Positions 8,738-17,411 of a stretch of 36,833 nucleotides of DNA are shown piece after piece. The notes below the pieces were generated by a model that was given only the letters and a program-made list of their open reading frames with translations, made no database searches and was not told the DNA's origin. The position numbers and the translations under genes are program-made. Position 1 is the stretch's first letter; the number at the start of each line of letters is the position of its first letter. Source of the stretch: Pedosphaera sp. (GTDB taxonomy: Bacteria > Verrucomicrobiota > Verrucomicrobiia > Limisphaerales > SXQI01); assembly GCA_025359965.1 (NCBI GenBank), contig JANYDC010000044.1, positions 1 through 36,833 of the forward strand, written 5' to 3'.

Positions 8738-8770
8738 AAAAAAAGTGACCCCCGCTTTCGCGAGGGCCAC
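8738..8770 (-). terminator. Strong intrinsic terminator on the minus strand
   Basis: An 11-bp stem (8745-8755 with 8760-8770, two G-U pairs) closed by a GAAA tetraloop on the minus strand, followed by seven T (8738-8744 read in reverse). This is a textbook rho-independent terminator for a transcript coming from about 9150 towards 8770, but no convincing gene is annotated there. A second small hairpin (TCCTTC/GAAGGA on the minus strand, about 8781-8796) precedes it. Confidence 0.8.
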
Positions 8771-8805
8771 CGATTTTAAAATCCTTCCCAAGAAGGACTC
8801 GTATG

Positions 8806-8893
8806 CTAGGTAAACCCTTTGGTACCGAGTATTCTCTTAGCAAAATCAATGCCATCGACAAAAAACGGACCGTTATGATTGAAATCGTGTTTT
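8806..8893 (-). pseudogene. Possible C-terminal dockerin/EF-hand-like remnant
   Basis: On the minus strand the frame that ends at 8806 reads DFNHNGPFFVDGIDFAKRIL and a few more residues before its stop. This resembles one EF-hand loop of a C-terminal dockerin (D-x-N-x-N-G, then VDGxDF), with a two-residue insertion. Upstream residues in the same frame look like random translation, and no signal peptide or full domain is found. It ends 36 bp before the strong terminator, where the end of a gene would be expected. It could be the decayed tail of an exported protein gene, or chance. Confidence 0.25.
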
Positions 8894-9060
8894 GATTTGG
8901 GCTGAGTGAGTGAAATCGGGCAAAAATTTAAAAAAGGCGAGATGCTTGCGCGGTCGGGCAAGAGCGAATGAGTGGGTTTGATGTGGCGGAAACGGAGAAG
9001 CGAGTTTTTGCGGTGCTTTTCTGGGTGATCTTGGAGTACCGAAAATTTTTGAGAAACTTG

Positions 9061-9088
9061 TTGCATGATTGTGTTGGGGTGCTAAGAT
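9061..9088 (+). promoter_or_regulatory. Putative sigma70 promoter of the str operon
   Basis: TTGCAT at 9061-9066, a 16-bp spacer and TAAGAT at 9083-9088. It would start transcription near 9095 and give an rpsL leader of about 60 bases. It is well placed for the long ribosomal-protein transcript and has no better competitor in the intergenic region. Confidence 0.5.
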
Positions 9089-9091
9089 TCG

Positions 9092-9123
9092 CGCTCCGTT
9101 TCTCCAGAACTCTGGAAGGAGCG
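9092..9123 (+). promoter_or_regulatory. Hairpin in the rpsL leader
   Basis: CGCTCC (9092-9097) pairs with GGAGCG (9118-9123), and an inner TCCAG/CTGGA stem with an AACT loop lies within it. The structure would form at the very 5' end of the message, about 30 bases before the rpsL start. It may stabilise the mRNA or be a binding site for S7 or S12 feedback; neither is shown. Confidence 0.35.
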
Positions 9124-9153
9124 GAATGAAACGTAGCCAATTGGATAGCAGAG

Positions 9154-9552
9154 ATGCCAACCATTAACCAACTCGTCCGGAAAGGGCGTACCAAACTGAA
9201 GTACAAGTCGAAGTCACCGGCTTTACAAAACGCACCTTTCCGTCGTGGCGTGTGTCTCCAAGTGATGACACGCACGCCGAAGAAGCCGAACTCCGCCATG
9301 CGAAAAGTGGCGAAAATTCGTCTCACCAACGGGTATGAGGTGATCGCCTACATCCCCGATGAAGGTCACAACCTTCAGGAGCACTCCATCGTGCTGGTGC
9401 GCGGTGGTCGTGTGAAGGATCTTCCTGGTGTTCGCTATCATATTGTCCGCGGGACGCTGGACGCCGCCGGTGTTGAAAAACGCCGCGTCAGCCGCTCCAA
9501 ATACGGAGTCAAACGTCCCAAAGCCGCCAAGGCGAAACCCGCCGCCAAGTAA
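9154..9552 (+). CDS. rpsL: 30S ribosomal protein S12
   Basis: S12 sits at the decoding centre of the small subunit and controls tRNA selection accuracy. The 132 residues contain the conserved [20 protein letters not shown] and [17 protein letters not shown] blocks. Lys43, Lys44 and Lys88 are the wild-type residues at the positions where streptomycin-resistance changes occur in other bacteria, so no such change is seen. The C-terminus has an extra Lys/Ala tail (AAKAKPAAK). It is the first gene of the long ribosomal-protein run, 12 bp before rpsG. Confidence 0.99.
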   Translation: MPTINQLVRKGRTKLKYKSKSPALQNAPFRRGVCLQVMTRTPKKPNSAMRKVAKIRLTNGYEVIAYIPDEGHNLQEHSIVLVRGGRVKDLPGVRYHIVRGTLDAAGVEKRRVSRSKYGVKRPKAAKAKPAAK

Positions 9553-9564
9553 CACGATTTTTTT

Positions 9565-10038
9565 ATGTCGAGAAGACGTCAAGCCACCCGCCGGATTGTT
9601 ATTGAGGATGCCAAGTACCACAGCGTGCTTGTTGGCCGCCTGATTAACACTGTGATGTGCTCCGGGAAGAAAGCCACAGCCCAGAAGATTGTTTACGGTA
9701 CTTTCGACTCCTTGTTGGAGAAGAACCCCCAGTCCAATCCTTTGGAAATCCTCCAGCGCGCAGTTGACAATGCCAAGCCCCGTCTTGAAGTGAAGCCCCG
9801 CCGTGTTGGTGGCGCGACATATCAAGTGCCGGTCGAAGCACATCCTGACCGTCAAACCGCCCTGGCGCTTCGTTGGTTGGTTGATTATGCTGACGCCCGC
9901 AAGGGTTCGCCCATGATGCAATCCCTGGCCACTGAGATCATGGATGCCTTTCAGGGGCAGGGCAGTGCCATTCGCAAACGCGACGAAGTCCATAAGATGG
10001 CTCAAGCCAACAAAGCCTTCGCACATTTCCGCTGGTAA
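9565..10038 (+). CDS. rpsG: 30S ribosomal protein S7
   Basis: S7 is the primary binder that organises the head of the 30S subunit and lines the E-site/mRNA exit channel. The 157 residues have the normal start (MSRRRQATRR) and the conserved PRRVGGATYQVPVEA and ALRWLVDYADARKG blocks. The length is typical for the shorter form. It follows rpsL by 12 bp. A terminator-like hairpin lies between it and fusA. Confidence 0.99.
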   Translation: MSRRRQATRRIVIEDAKYHSVLVGRLINTVMCSGKKATAQKIVYGTFDSLLEKNPQSNPLEILQRAVDNAKPRLEVKPRRVGGATYQVPVEAHPDRQTALALRWLVDYADARKGSPMMQSLATEIMDAFQGQGSAIRKRDEVHKMAQANKAFAHFRW

Positions 10039-10054
10039 TATTTGATTTTGAACC

Positions 10055-10086
10055 ACGCCCCGTGGTCGACGATCCGGGGCGTTTTT
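10055..10086 (+). terminator. Terminator-like hairpin between rpsG and fusA
   Basis: ACGCCCCG (10055-10062) pairs perfectly with CGGGGCGT (10075-10082) around a 12-base loop, followed by TTTTT through 10086. This is a convincing intrinsic terminator in the middle of the str cluster, 14 bp before the fusA start. It probably reduces or conditions read-through into fusA and the S10 genes. I see no strong separate promoter in the 18 bp left before fusA. Confidence 0.75.
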
Positions 10087-10099
10087 ATTCGCACATTTA

Positions 10100-12277
10100 A
10101 TGGAAGCCGCAGCAGTAACAAAGAAGTCAGTGAACTCGCCGTCAAGGCAGTATCCGATGGAGCGCACGCGCAACATCGGTATTGCCGCCCACATCGATGC
10201 GGGCAAGACGACCACCACGGAGCGTATTCTTTTTTACGCGGGGTTGATCCATAAGATGGGCGATGTTGATGATGGTAACACAGTTACCGACTGGATGGAG
10301 CAGGAACGTGAACGTGGTATCACAATTACTTCTGCGGCCACCACCTGTTACTGGACTCAAAAAGAAGACGGTATTGCGAAGACATTTGTGGGGATTGCCC
10401 ACCGCATCAACATTATTGATACTCCTGGTCACGTCGACTTCACGGCTGAAGTTGAGCGTTCCATGCGTGTCCTGGACGGGGCTGTTGCCGTGTTCTGTGC
10501 TGTCGCAGGTGTTCAACCTCAGTCTGAAACCGTTTGGCGTCAGGCGACCAAGTATAAGGTTCCCCGCATCGCGTTTGTCAACAAGATGGACCGCACTGGG
10601 GCAAATTTTGATCGCGCCGTCGATGACATGCGCAAAAAGCTTGGCGCTTATGCCTATCCCATCAATATTCCCATCGGTAAGGAAGATTTCCTCAAGGGCG
10701 TAGTGGATTTGGTCAGCCAAAAAGCGATCATTTACGACGAAACTGATGCTGTTGGGCTGAAGTATTCGGTGGTCGAGATTCCTGAGGAGATGAAGGAACA
10801 GGCCGCTCAGGCTCGCGAAGAGTTGATCGAAGCTGTCTCCAACAAGGATGACACCATTGCCGAGCTGGTCATCGAAGGAAAAGAAGTCCCCGTGGACGTG
10901 CTTAAGGCTGCTATTCGCCGCCTGACTTGTAAGATTGAGCTGATCCCGGTTATCTGCGGTTCCGCCTTCAAAAAGAAGGGTGTTCAGCCCCTCCTTGATG
11001 CCGTCATTGATTATCTGCCTTCGCCCTTGGACATTCCTCCTGCGACCGGCCATGATGCTGATGACCTTACTCAACGCATCGATGTTCCCTCCGACGACAA
11101 CGCAAAGTTCTGCTCGCTTGCGTTCAAGCTCTGGACCGATCCGTTCGTTGGTAAACTGATTTTCTTCCGTGTGTACAGTGGTCAGCTCAAAAAGGGTGAC
11201 ACCATTTACAATCCCCGCACTCGCAAACGTGAACGCGTTAGCCGTGTAATGATGATTCAGGCGGACAAACGCATCGACGTGGAAACCACTTATGCTGGCG
11301 ATATTGCTGCCCTGGTAGGTTTGCGCAATATCACCACAGGTGACACTCTTTGCGATGAGTCTTTCGAGATCATGCTCGAACCTCCAACTTTTCCCGAGCC
11401 TGTTATCTCGATGGCTGTCGAGCCTAAGACCAAGCAGGACCGAGAGAAGATGTCCGAAGGTTTGCAGCGCCTGGCTGAAGAAGATCCCACTTTCCGCTGC
11501 TTCACCAATGAAGAAACCGGCCAGTTAATTATTGCCGGCATGGGCGAGCTCCATTTGGAAATTATCCGTGATCGTCTTCAGCGCGAATTTAAGGTTGAAG
11601 CCAATGCGGGTGCTCCTCAGATTGCCTATCGTGAAACCATCACCAAGTCGGCTGAAGGCGAAGGCAAATTCATCCGCCAGTCCGGTGGTCGCGGTCAGTA
11701 CGGTCACGCTTGCATCACTCTAGAACCCAATCCCCGCGGCAAGGGTGTTGAAGTTGAAAGCAAAGTCGTCGGCGGTGCTATTCCTAAAGAATTTATCGGT
11801 CCGGTTATCGACGGTATCAACGAAGCAATCAAGGGCGGTGTCCTGGCTGGCTTCCAGATGGTCGATCTCAAGGTGGCGATTGTTGATGGTTCGTTCCATG
11901 AAGTGGACTCAAACGAGTTGGCCTTCAAAATGGCTGGCATCTTCGCCATGAAAGACGCGGTCAAGAAAGCCAATCCTATTCTTCTCGAGCCGATCATGAA
12001 GGTGGAATGTACGACACCTGATGAGTACCAGGGTGATCTTCTTGGTGATTTGAACCGCCGTCGTGGTAAGATTCAAAGCATCGAAGCCAAGAATAATTCC
12101 ACCAGTCTCAACGCTGAGGTTCCCCTTGCGGAAATGTTTGGATATTCGACCGCTATTCGTTCCTTGTCAAAGGGACGTGCATCATATTCCATGGAGCCTC
12201 TTTGCTTCGAGCCAGTGCCCAGCAGTATTGTAACCGCTATTCTGGACGCGAATAAACCCAAAGCGGCGCGCACCTAA
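10100..12277 (+). CDS. fusA: Translation elongation factor G
   Basis: EF-G is the GTPase that drives translocation of tRNA and mRNA on the ribosome. Of its 725 residues, the G domain shows AHIDAGKT at 30-37, the switch-[17 protein letters not shown] at 107-111 and NKMD at 161-164. Domains II-V follow, with GMGELHLEI, the domain [11 protein letters not shown] and the C-terminal RRRGKIQ and [16 protein letters not shown] blocks. The ATG at 10100 gives a longer N-terminus ([17 protein letters not shown]) that matches the RxYPLEKTRNIG type of many EF-Gs, so I prefer it to Met20 (10157). tuf, the usual next gene, is absent. Confidence 0.98.
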   Translation: MEAAAVTKKSVNSPSRQYPMERTRNIGIAAHIDAGKTTTTERILFYAGLIHKMGDVDDGNTVTDWMEQERERGITITSAATTCYWTQKEDGIAKTFVGIAHRINIIDTPGHVDFTAEVERSMRVLDGAVAVFCAVAGVQPQSETVWRQATKYKVPRIAFVNKMDRTGANFDRAVDDMRKKLGAYAYPINIPIGKEDFLKGVVDLVSQKAIIYDETDAVGLKYSVVEIPEEMKEQAAQAREELIEAVSNKDDTIAELVIEGKEVPVDVLKAAIRRLTCKIELIPVICGSAFKKKGVQPLLDAVIDYLPSPLDIPPATGHDADDLTQRIDVPSDDNAKFCSLAFKLWTDPFVGKLIFFRVYSGQLKKGDTIYNPRTRKRERVSRVMMIQADKRIDVETTYAGDIAALVGLRNITTGDTLCDESFEIMLEPPTFPEPVISMAVEPKTKQDREKMSEGLQRLAEEDPTFRCFTNEETGQLIIAGMGELHLEIIRDRLQREFKVEANAGAPQIAYRETITKSAEGEGKFIRQSGGRGQYGHACITLEPNPRGKGVEVESKVVGGAIPKEFIGPVIDGINEAIKGGVLAGFQMVDLKVAIVDGSFHEVDSNELAFKMAGIFAMKDAVKKANPILLEPIMKVECTTPDEYQGDLLGDLNRRRGKIQSIEAKNNSTSLNAEVPLAEMFGYSTAIRSLSKGRASYSMEPLCFEPVPSSIVTAILDANKPKAART

Positions 12278-12306
12278 TTTAATTCTTAACCTTGTTCTTT
12301 TAATTT

Positions 12307-12615
12307 ATGGCTGGACAACGCATCCGAATCCGTCTCAAGGCTTACGATCACCGAGTGATCGATCAGTCTGCTCATGATATTGTCGAGACGGTCAAACGTA
12401 CCGGTGCCCGTGTGGCCGGACCAATCCCTCTTCCCACCCGTGTTGAGCGTTTTACGGTTCTTCGCTCACCTCACGCTGACAAAAAGTCCCAGGAAACCTT
12501 CGAGCAACGGACGCATAAGCGTCTGCTCGATATCATCGACCCGACCGCCAAAACAGTCGATGAACTCAAGAAACTGAACCTTCCGGCGGGGGTTGACATC
12601 ACCATTAAGATTTGA
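12307..12615 (+). CDS. rpsJ: 30S ribosomal protein S10
   Basis: S10 belongs to the 30S head and also partners NusB in antitermination complexes (known for the family). The 102 residues show the standard [20 protein letters not shown] opening and the [19 protein letters not shown] block, and end in GVDITIKI. It follows fusA by 29 bp without an intervening tuf and overlaps nothing. It opens the S10 cluster, five bases before rplC. Confidence 0.99.
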   Translation: MAGQRIRIRLKAYDHRVIDQSAHDIVETVKRTGARVAGPIPLPTRVERFTVLRSPHADKKSQETFEQRTHKRLLDIIDPTAKTVDELKKLNLPAGVDITIKI

Positions 12616-12620
12616 CGCTT

Positions 12621-13268
12621 ATGATCGGCTTGCTCGGTAAAAAATTAGGACACACACGCGTCTACGACAGTAAGGGCAATGTTGTCCCTGTAACGGTGGT
12701 ACTCGCGGGTCCCAATCGTGTCGTTCAGGTTAAGACCCTGGAAAATGATGGTTACAAAGCGGTCCAAATGGGCTTTGACGACCAAAAAGAATCTCGCTTG
12801 ACCAAAGCAGCTTTTGGCCATCTGGCCAAACATAAATCTGCGCCGGTCAAACGGTTGAAAGAATTCCGTGATTTCGCCTTGGATGTCAAACCGGGTGATG
12901 TCGTTGGGCCTTCCATTTTTAAAGTGGGTGATCTGATTGATGCCATCGGGGTGACCAAAGGGCAGGGGTTTGAGGGTGTGGTCAAGCGCCACAAATTTGC
13001 CGGTGGTGACATGACCCACGGAGCTAAAGGTTGGCATCGTCGTTCAGGCGCCATCGGGCAGCGTCTGTTTCCCGGTACCGTCATGCGCGGCATGAAAATG
13101 CCTGGTCACATGGGTAGCGTTCAACGCACCACCCAGAACTTGGAAGTCATCCAAGTCCGACCTGAGGAGAACCTGATTCTGATCAGGGGCGGTCTCCCCG
13201 GTGCCGAAGGTGATTATGTTGTCATCCGCAGTGCGAAGAAGATCGCCAAGAAGGTTCCGACCAAGTAA
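12621..13268 (+). CDS. rplC: 50S ribosomal protein L3
   Basis: L3 binds 23S rRNA early in assembly and sends a loop towards the peptidyl-transferase centre. The ATG at 12621 gives 215 residues beginning MIGLLGKKLGHTRVYD, which is the expected start; a TTG at 12612 is in frame but would overlap rpsJ. The conserved tip GWHRRSGAIGQRLFPGTVMRG-like region and the GHMGSVQRTTQNLEV block are present. It lies 15 bp before rplD. Confidence 0.98.
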   Translation: MIGLLGKKLGHTRVYDSKGNVVPVTVVLAGPNRVVQVKTLENDGYKAVQMGFDDQKESRLTKAAFGHLAKHKSAPVKRLKEFRDFALDVKPGDVVGPSIFKVGDLIDAIGVTKGQGFEGVVKRHKFAGGDMTHGAKGWHRRSGAIGQRLFPGTVMRGMKMPGHMGSVQRTTQNLEVIQVRPEENLILIRGGLPGAEGDYVVIRSAKKIAKKVPTK

Positions 13269-13283
13269 TTTTAGGGGATTCCC

Positions 13284-13910
13284 ATGAAACTTAGCGTTAA
13301 AGATATACAGGGTCGGCCTGCAGGCGAGGTTGAATTGACCGTCGCACTGGTAGAAGACGGCCGCGGCACTCAGGCAGTCCACGACACCGTGGTTGCTTTT
13401 CGTGCGGCACAACGAAGCGGCACCGCGTGCACCAAAACGGTGGGCGATGTGCAGGGCACCAACCGCAAGCCTTGGAAGCAAAAAGGCACAGGCCGCGCTC
13501 GCGCCGGTTCTTTCCGTTCACCGCTGTGGCGTGGTGGCGGCGTGGTTTTCGGACCCAAGCCCCGTGATTTTCGTAAGAAAGTCAGCAAGACAACGCGTGA
13601 ACTTTCACTTCGCAAAGCACTGACCGAGCGCCTTAACGCTGGTGATGTGCTTGTCGTCAAGGAACTGGCTTTCACCGCCCCCAAGACCAAAGAATTCCGT
13701 GCTTTCCTTGCTGCCCAAGACATTGACGGAACCGTTTTGGTGGTTTCCAAAGTCACTGAGCGCAATGTGTTTCTATCCGCACGGAACATTCCGGGTGTTG
13801 AGATGACCACGGGTTCCAACGTGAACACGTATCAGTTGTTGCGCCATGACAAGCTGATCTTCACTGAAGCCGCCTTGGAAGTGCTGCAAAGCCGCCTCAG
13901 CCACGAATAA
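13284..13910 (+). CDS. rplD: 50S ribosomal protein L4
   Basis: L4 lines the constriction of the peptide exit tunnel with an extended loop; in E. coli it also represses its own operon. The 208 residues carry that loop in [20 protein letters not shown] and [13 protein letters not shown], then the globular alpha/beta domain ([31 protein letters not shown]). An AGGGG stretch upstream could serve as a ribosome-binding site. Confidence 0.98.
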   Translation: MKLSVKDIQGRPAGEVELTVALVEDGRGTQAVHDTVVAFRAAQRSGTACTKTVGDVQGTNRKPWKQKGTGRARAGSFRSPLWRGGGVVFGPKPRDFRKKVSKTTRELSLRKALTERLNAGDVLVVKELAFTAPKTKEFRAFLAAQDIDGTVLVVSKVTERNVFLSARNIPGVEMTTGSNVNTYQLLRHDKLIFTEAALEVLQSRLSHE

Positions 13911-13928
13911 TTGTAAAAGAGGCCCAAC

Positions 13929-14210
13929 ATGAACAGTTTCGATATTATCAAAACAGTGCGCCTGACGGAAAAGGCCACTAGGCTTGCCGATCAGCGCAAC
14001 ACCTACACCATTGTCGCGGATACGCGAGCCAACAAGGTGCAAATCCGCCAGGCCGTGCAGGAACTCTTCAAGGTGAAGGTTTTGCAGGTCAACACTCTCA
14101 ACGTTCGCGGCAAAGCCCGTCGCCGCCGCACCGCCCAGCAAGGATCGACTTCAGCCTGGAAAAAGGCTCTCGTCACCTTGAAAGATGGCGATAAGATCAG
14201 CCTCACCTAA
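13929..14210 (+). CDS. rplW: 50S ribosomal protein L23
   Basis: L23 lies at the exit of the peptide tunnel, where trigger factor and the signal recognition particle dock. The 93 residues have the usual start region (IIKTVRLTEKATRL), the YTIVADTRANKVQIRQAVQ helix-strand unit and the VNTLNVRGKARRR loop. AGAGG lies eight bases before the ATG, one of the few clear Shine-Dalgarno sites of the cluster. Confidence 0.98.
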   Translation: MNSFDIIKTVRLTEKATRLADQRNTYTIVADTRANKVQIRQAVQELFKVKVLQVNTLNVRGKARRRRTAQQGSTSAWKKALVTLKDGDKISLT

Positions 14211-14224
14211 ACTTACCACGCGCC

Positions 14225-15070
14225 ATGCCAGTAAAGTCATTTCGTCCCCTGACCCCGTCAACACGCTATATAACCATCGCGTCGTTCTCGGAGATCACCA
14301 AGTCCAAGCCCGAGAAGAGCCTGATCTACACCCGCAAAAAAACGGGTGGACGCAATTCCTACGGACGTGTGACCAGCCGCGGCATCGGACGCGGACACAA
14401 GCAAAAAGTTCGTACGGTGGATTTTCGTCGTAACAAACTGGGCATGGAAGCCAAGGTTGTGGCGATTGAGTACGATCCCATCCGTACCGCTCGACTTGCA
14501 CTTTTGGAATACAAGGACGGGGAACGCCGTTACATTATCGCGCCTGTTGGTCTAGCTGTTGGATCTACTCTCAAGAGCGGACCTGATGCCGCCCCCGACA
14601 TTGGCAATGCTCTTCCATTGAAGATTGTTCCAATCGGTCATGAAGTGCATGCCATTGAGCTGATTCCTGGTGGTGGCGCAAAAATGGTTCGCTCCGCTGG
14701 CGGCGCGGCCACTCTGATGTCTCGCGACAACGGACACGCGCAGTTGCGCCTGCCCTCTGGTGAAATTCGTCTGGTTCACGAAGACTGCCTGGCCACCATC
14801 GGTCAGGTTGGCAATACTGAACACGAAAAGGTTATGCTGGGTAAGGCTGGGCGTGCGCGTCATCGCGGCATTCGTCCTCTGAGCCGTGGTGTGGCCAAGA
14901 ACCCTGTGGATCACCCGATGGGTGGTGGCGCCGGTAAGACTTCTGGCGGTGGACATCCTGTGACTCCTTGGGGTGTGATTACCAAGGGCTTCAAGACCCG
15001 TAAGAAATTTAAGCAATCCAATTCAATGATCGTGACACGCCGCAACGGTCGCCCGATGAAGAAAAAGTAA
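14225..15070 (+). CDS. rplB: 50S ribosomal protein L2
   Basis: L2 is a core large-subunit protein near the peptidyl-transferase centre and the inter-subunit bridge. The 281 residues show the N-terminal KPEKSLIYTRKKTGGRNSYG region, the GRGHKQKVRTVDFRRNK block and the strongly conserved C-terminal DHPMGGGAGKTSGGGHPVTP segment, including the His of the active-site loop. The N-terminus, MPVKSFRPLTPSTRYIT, is the normal start. rpsS begins three bases after its stop. Confidence 0.99.
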   Translation: MPVKSFRPLTPSTRYITIASFSEITKSKPEKSLIYTRKKTGGRNSYGRVTSRGIGRGHKQKVRTVDFRRNKLGMEAKVVAIEYDPIRTARLALLEYKDGERRYIIAPVGLAVGSTLKSGPDAAPDIGNALPLKIVPIGHEVHAIELIPGGGAKMVRSAGGAATLMSRDNGHAQLRLPSGEIRLVHEDCLATIGQVGNTEHEKVMLGKAGRARHRGIRPLSRGVAKNPVDHPMGGGAGKTSGGGHPVTPWGVITKGFKTRKKFKQSNSMIVTRRNGRPMKKK

Positions 15071-15073
15071 GTT

Positions 15074-15355
15074 ATGGGACGCTCGATTAAAAAAGGTCCG
15101 TTTATTGACGGCCATCTCATGGATAAAATCGTGAAGATGAACGCCACGGGAGCTAAGAAGCCGATCAAAACCTGGTCACGCCGCTCCATGATCACGCCTG
15201 ATTTCGTTGGCCACACGTTTGCTGTGCACAACGGTAAGGTGTTCAACCCCGTGTTCGTCACCGAGAACATGGTGGGACACCGTCTGGGTGAATTCTCATT
15301 GACCCGCACGTTCAAGAAACACGGGGCTCACACCGCCAAAGCCGAAGCCAAATAG
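15074..15355 (+). CDS. rpsS: 30S ribosomal protein S19
   Basis: S19 forms a complex with S13 in the 30S head and contacts the A-site finger of 23S rRNA. The 93 residues start [16 protein letters not shown] and include the conserved [20 protein letters not shown] block and the [17 protein letters not shown] signature. It is packed between rplB (3 bp) and rplV (12 bp). Confidence 0.99.
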   Translation: MGRSIKKGPFIDGHLMDKIVKMNATGAKKPIKTWSRRSMITPDFVGHTFAVHNGKVFNPVFVTENMVGHRLGEFSLTRTFKKHGAHTAKAEAK

Positions 15356-15367
15356 CCATCAGAACGT

Positions 15368-15700
15368 ATGGAAGTATTTTCTATCACCAAGAATGTTCGC
15401 ATGTCCGCGCAGAAAATGCGCGAGGTCGTGCGGCAAATCCAAGGGTTGTCCGCCGTCCAGGCCACCCATGTTCTCGCAGTTGTGCCCCGCAAATCGGCCC
15501 GCGTTGTCGCCATGACTTTGAAGTCGGCCATCGCCAATGCCGAAAATAATGCAGGCATGAAACTGGCAAACCTGATCGTTAAAGAAGCAGTTGCAGGAAC
15601 AGCCAGCACCTTCAAGCGTGTGACTCCGAAAGCTCGCGGGTCTATGGGGCCAATCCTCAAGCGCAACTGCCACGTCAAAATCGTCCTTTCAGACAGCTAA
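15368..15700 (+). CDS. rplV: 50S ribosomal protein L22
   Basis: L22 spans the large subunit and forms part of the exit-tunnel wall next to L4. The 110 residues match the family length. They show [19 protein letters not shown], the [18 protein letters not shown] helix region, and the [20 protein letters not shown] beta-hairpin that reaches into the tunnel and ends in a strand (HVKIVLSDS). Four bases separate it from rpsC. Confidence 0.98.
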   Translation: MEVFSITKNVRMSAQKMREVVRQIQGLSAVQATHVLAVVPRKSARVVAMTLKSAIANAENNAGMKLANLIVKEAVAGTASTFKRVTPKARGSMGPILKRNCHVKIVLSDS

Positions 15701-15704
15701 TCCT

Positions 15705-16412
15705 ATGGGACAAAAGACCAACCCAATCGGCTTTCGCATCGCGGTCAACAAGGACTGGCGCTCAAAGTGGTTTGCGAACAAAAAAGATTTCGGCAAGTTG
15801 CTGACTGAGGATCGGAAGATCCGTGAGCTCCTTAAAAAGAAGCTCGAGTCCGCCAGCGTGCCAAAGATTCAGATCGAACGCGCCGCCACGCGCTGCCGCA
15901 TCACCATCTTCACCGCGCGTCCTGGTGTTGTGATTGGTCGCAAAGGCGCAGATATCGACAAGATCAAGGAGCAGTTGAGCAAGATGACCGGCAAGGAGAT
16001 TTACGTCGACATCCAGGAAATCAAAACTCCTGAGATCGATGCTCAGCTAGTCGCCGAGAACATTGCCCTGCAGTTGGAACGACGCATTTCTTTCCGCCGC
16101 GCCATGAAAAAAGCGGTTCAAACAGCCATGGATTTCAAAGCAGTTGGAATCAAGGTGCGTTGCGCAGGCCGTTTGGGTGGCGCTGAAATTGCCCGTGTCG
16201 AAAATTATCACGAAGGCAGCGTGCCTTTGCACACTCTTCGCGCCAATATTGATTACGGTTTCGCGGAAGCGAAGACCATGTACGGCAAACTTGGCATCAA
16301 ATGCTGGATTTGTAAGGGTGAAAACAAGCCCGAGCGCGCAGCCGACCGTGAGCGTCGCGCTGAACGTACCGATGGTGCAGCCACTGCACCCAGCCAAGCC
16401 GCCACTGCCTGA
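15705..16412 (+). CDS. rpsC: 30S ribosomal protein S3
   Basis: S3 forms the mRNA entry site with S4 and S5 and helps to unwind mRNA. The 235 residues begin [12 protein letters not shown]. The KH domain carries the GRKG loop at 78-81 ([16 protein letters not shown]). The C-terminal domain contains [20 protein letters not shown] and the [10 protein letters not shown] strand. The last 30 residues are a Glu/Arg/Ala-rich tail of low complexity. Confidence 0.99.
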   Translation: MGQKTNPIGFRIAVNKDWRSKWFANKKDFGKLLTEDRKIRELLKKKLESASVPKIQIERAATRCRITIFTARPGVVIGRKGADIDKIKEQLSKMTGKEIYVDIQEIKTPEIDAQLVAENIALQLERRISFRRAMKKAVQTAMDFKAVGIKVRCAGRLGGAEIARVENYHEGSVPLHTLRANIDYGFAEAKTMYGKLGIKCWICKGENKPERAADRERRAERTDGAATAPSQAATA

Positions 16413-16454
16413 GCGGGAGAGTCAACAAGTAACGCCAGACTATAGGATTTTAGT

Positions 16455-16874
16455 ATGTCAATGATGCCGGCCAGAGTAAAGTACCGCAAAATGCAACGCG
16501 GTTCGCGGACGGGGATAGCCTCCCGCGGTAACAACGTTGCCTTTGGCGAGTACGGTTTGCAGGCTCTCGAGCGCTGCTGGATGGATACAAAGCAGATTGA
16601 GGCCGCTCGTGTGGCCATCACCCGCCACATGAAGCGCCGTGGCAAGGTGTGGATTCGCATTTTTCCTGACAAATCGTTCACCAAGAAGCCTTTGGAAGTT
16701 CGAATGGGTACCGGTAAAGGTGGCGTTGAATCCTGGGTCGCCGTGATTCGACCGGCCAGTGTTTTGTTTGAAGTCGACGGTGTAACCGAGGCTGTGGCTC
16801 GCGAGAGCATGCGCCTTGCGGCGGACAAGCTCCCCATCCGCACGAAGTTCATCTCGCGGCATAAGGTCAGCTAA
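16455..16874 (+). CDS. rplP: 50S ribosomal protein L16
   Basis: L16 organises the A-site tRNA region of the large subunit. The 139 residues show the family start ([17 protein letters not shown]), the [20 protein letters not shown] helix, the [20 protein letters not shown] loop and the C-terminal [11 protein letters not shown]. The ATG at 16455 adds three residues (MSM) before MPARVKYRK; the internal ATG at 16464 could also be used. It follows rpsC after a 42-bp gap, long for this cluster. Confidence 0.98.
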   Translation: MSMMPARVKYRKMQRGSRTGIASRGNNVAFGEYGLQALERCWMDTKQIEAARVAITRHMKRRGKVWIRIFPDKSFTKKPLEVRMGTGKGGVESWVAVIRPASVLFEVDGVTEAVARESMRLAADKLPIRTKFISRHKVS

Positions 16875-16888
16875 AAGAGGAACTCCCG

Positions 16889-17086
16889 ATGAAAAAGACG
16901 AATTACAACGATTTAACCTCAGTCGAACTTTCCGCCAAGGGGCGCGATCTTCGCACAGAGCTGTTCACCCTGCGATTGCAGCAGGCCAGTTCCCAATTGG
17001 AAAAGCCTTCCCGCATGCGGATTTTGCGCAAGGAAATTGCCCGGATCGAGACACAGATGTCTGTCATCCGCAACAAAGCCGCTTAA
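16889..17086 (+). CDS. rpmC: 50S ribosomal protein L29
   Basis: L29 is a two-helix protein beside L23 at the tunnel exit. The 65 residues follow the family pattern (LTSVELSAKGRDLRTELFTL, then LEKPSRMRILRKEIARIET). An AGAGGA Shine-Dalgarno site lies upstream of the ATG at a normal distance. It lies between rplP and rpsQ as in most bacteria. Confidence 0.97.
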   Translation: MKKTNYNDLTSVELSAKGRDLRTELFTLRLQQASSQLEKPSRMRILRKEIARIETQMSVIRNKAA

Positions 17087-17098
17087 TACTGAATTTCT

Positions 17099-17398
17099 AT
17101 GGCTGATACAGTTGAAATCAAAAAAGTCGCAAACCGCAAGGAGCGCACCGGCGAAGTCGTCTCTGATAAGATGACCAAGACCATTGTGGTTCGTGTGGAA
17201 CGCCGTTTCCAACATGCCCAGTTTAAGAAGGTCGTAAGACAATACCGTAAATTTTACGCGCATGACGAAAAAAGCGAAGCCAAGGTTGGGGATCGCGTTC
17301 GCATTGAAGAAACCCGTCCTCTGTCCAAATTGAAAACGTGGCGCCTGGTGGAGATCATCGAGCGCAACACCGACACCACGCCGGCTGTTTCGGCTTAA
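17099..17398 (+). CDS. rpsQ: 30S ribosomal protein S17
   Basis: S17 is an OB-fold protein that binds the 5' domain of 16S rRNA early in assembly. The 99 residues contain the signature [20 protein letters not shown], the [20 protein letters not shown] block and the [19 protein letters not shown] ending. A short Thr/Ala tail follows. Confidence 0.98.
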   Translation: MADTVEIKKVANRKERTGEVVSDKMTKTIVVRVERRFQHAQFKKVVRQYRKFYAHDEKSEAKVGDRVRIEETRPLSKLKTWRLVEIIERNTDTTPAVSA

Positions 17399-17411
17399 CC
17401 TTAGGAATTTC

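Larger units (their letters stand above)
8672..9153. other. Divergent intergenic region between kinase and rpsL operons
   Basis: About 480 bp. From left to right it holds the upstream region of the kinase operon (no convincing promoter boxes), the minus-strand terminator at 8738-8770, the possible EF-hand remnant, an A/T-rich tract near 8920-8937, and the plus-strand promoter and leader of rpsL. No complete gene is supported on either strand. Confidence 0.6.

Noticed and set aside
9223..10218. Long minus-strand open frame (331 codons) across rpsL and rpsG
   Set aside because: It lies antisense to two certain ribosomal-protein genes and has no domain-like sequence; it is a product of biased codon use on the coding strand.
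10142..11074. Minus-strand open frame (310 codons) inside fusA
   Set aside because: It is antisense to a certain EF-G gene and shows no family motif.
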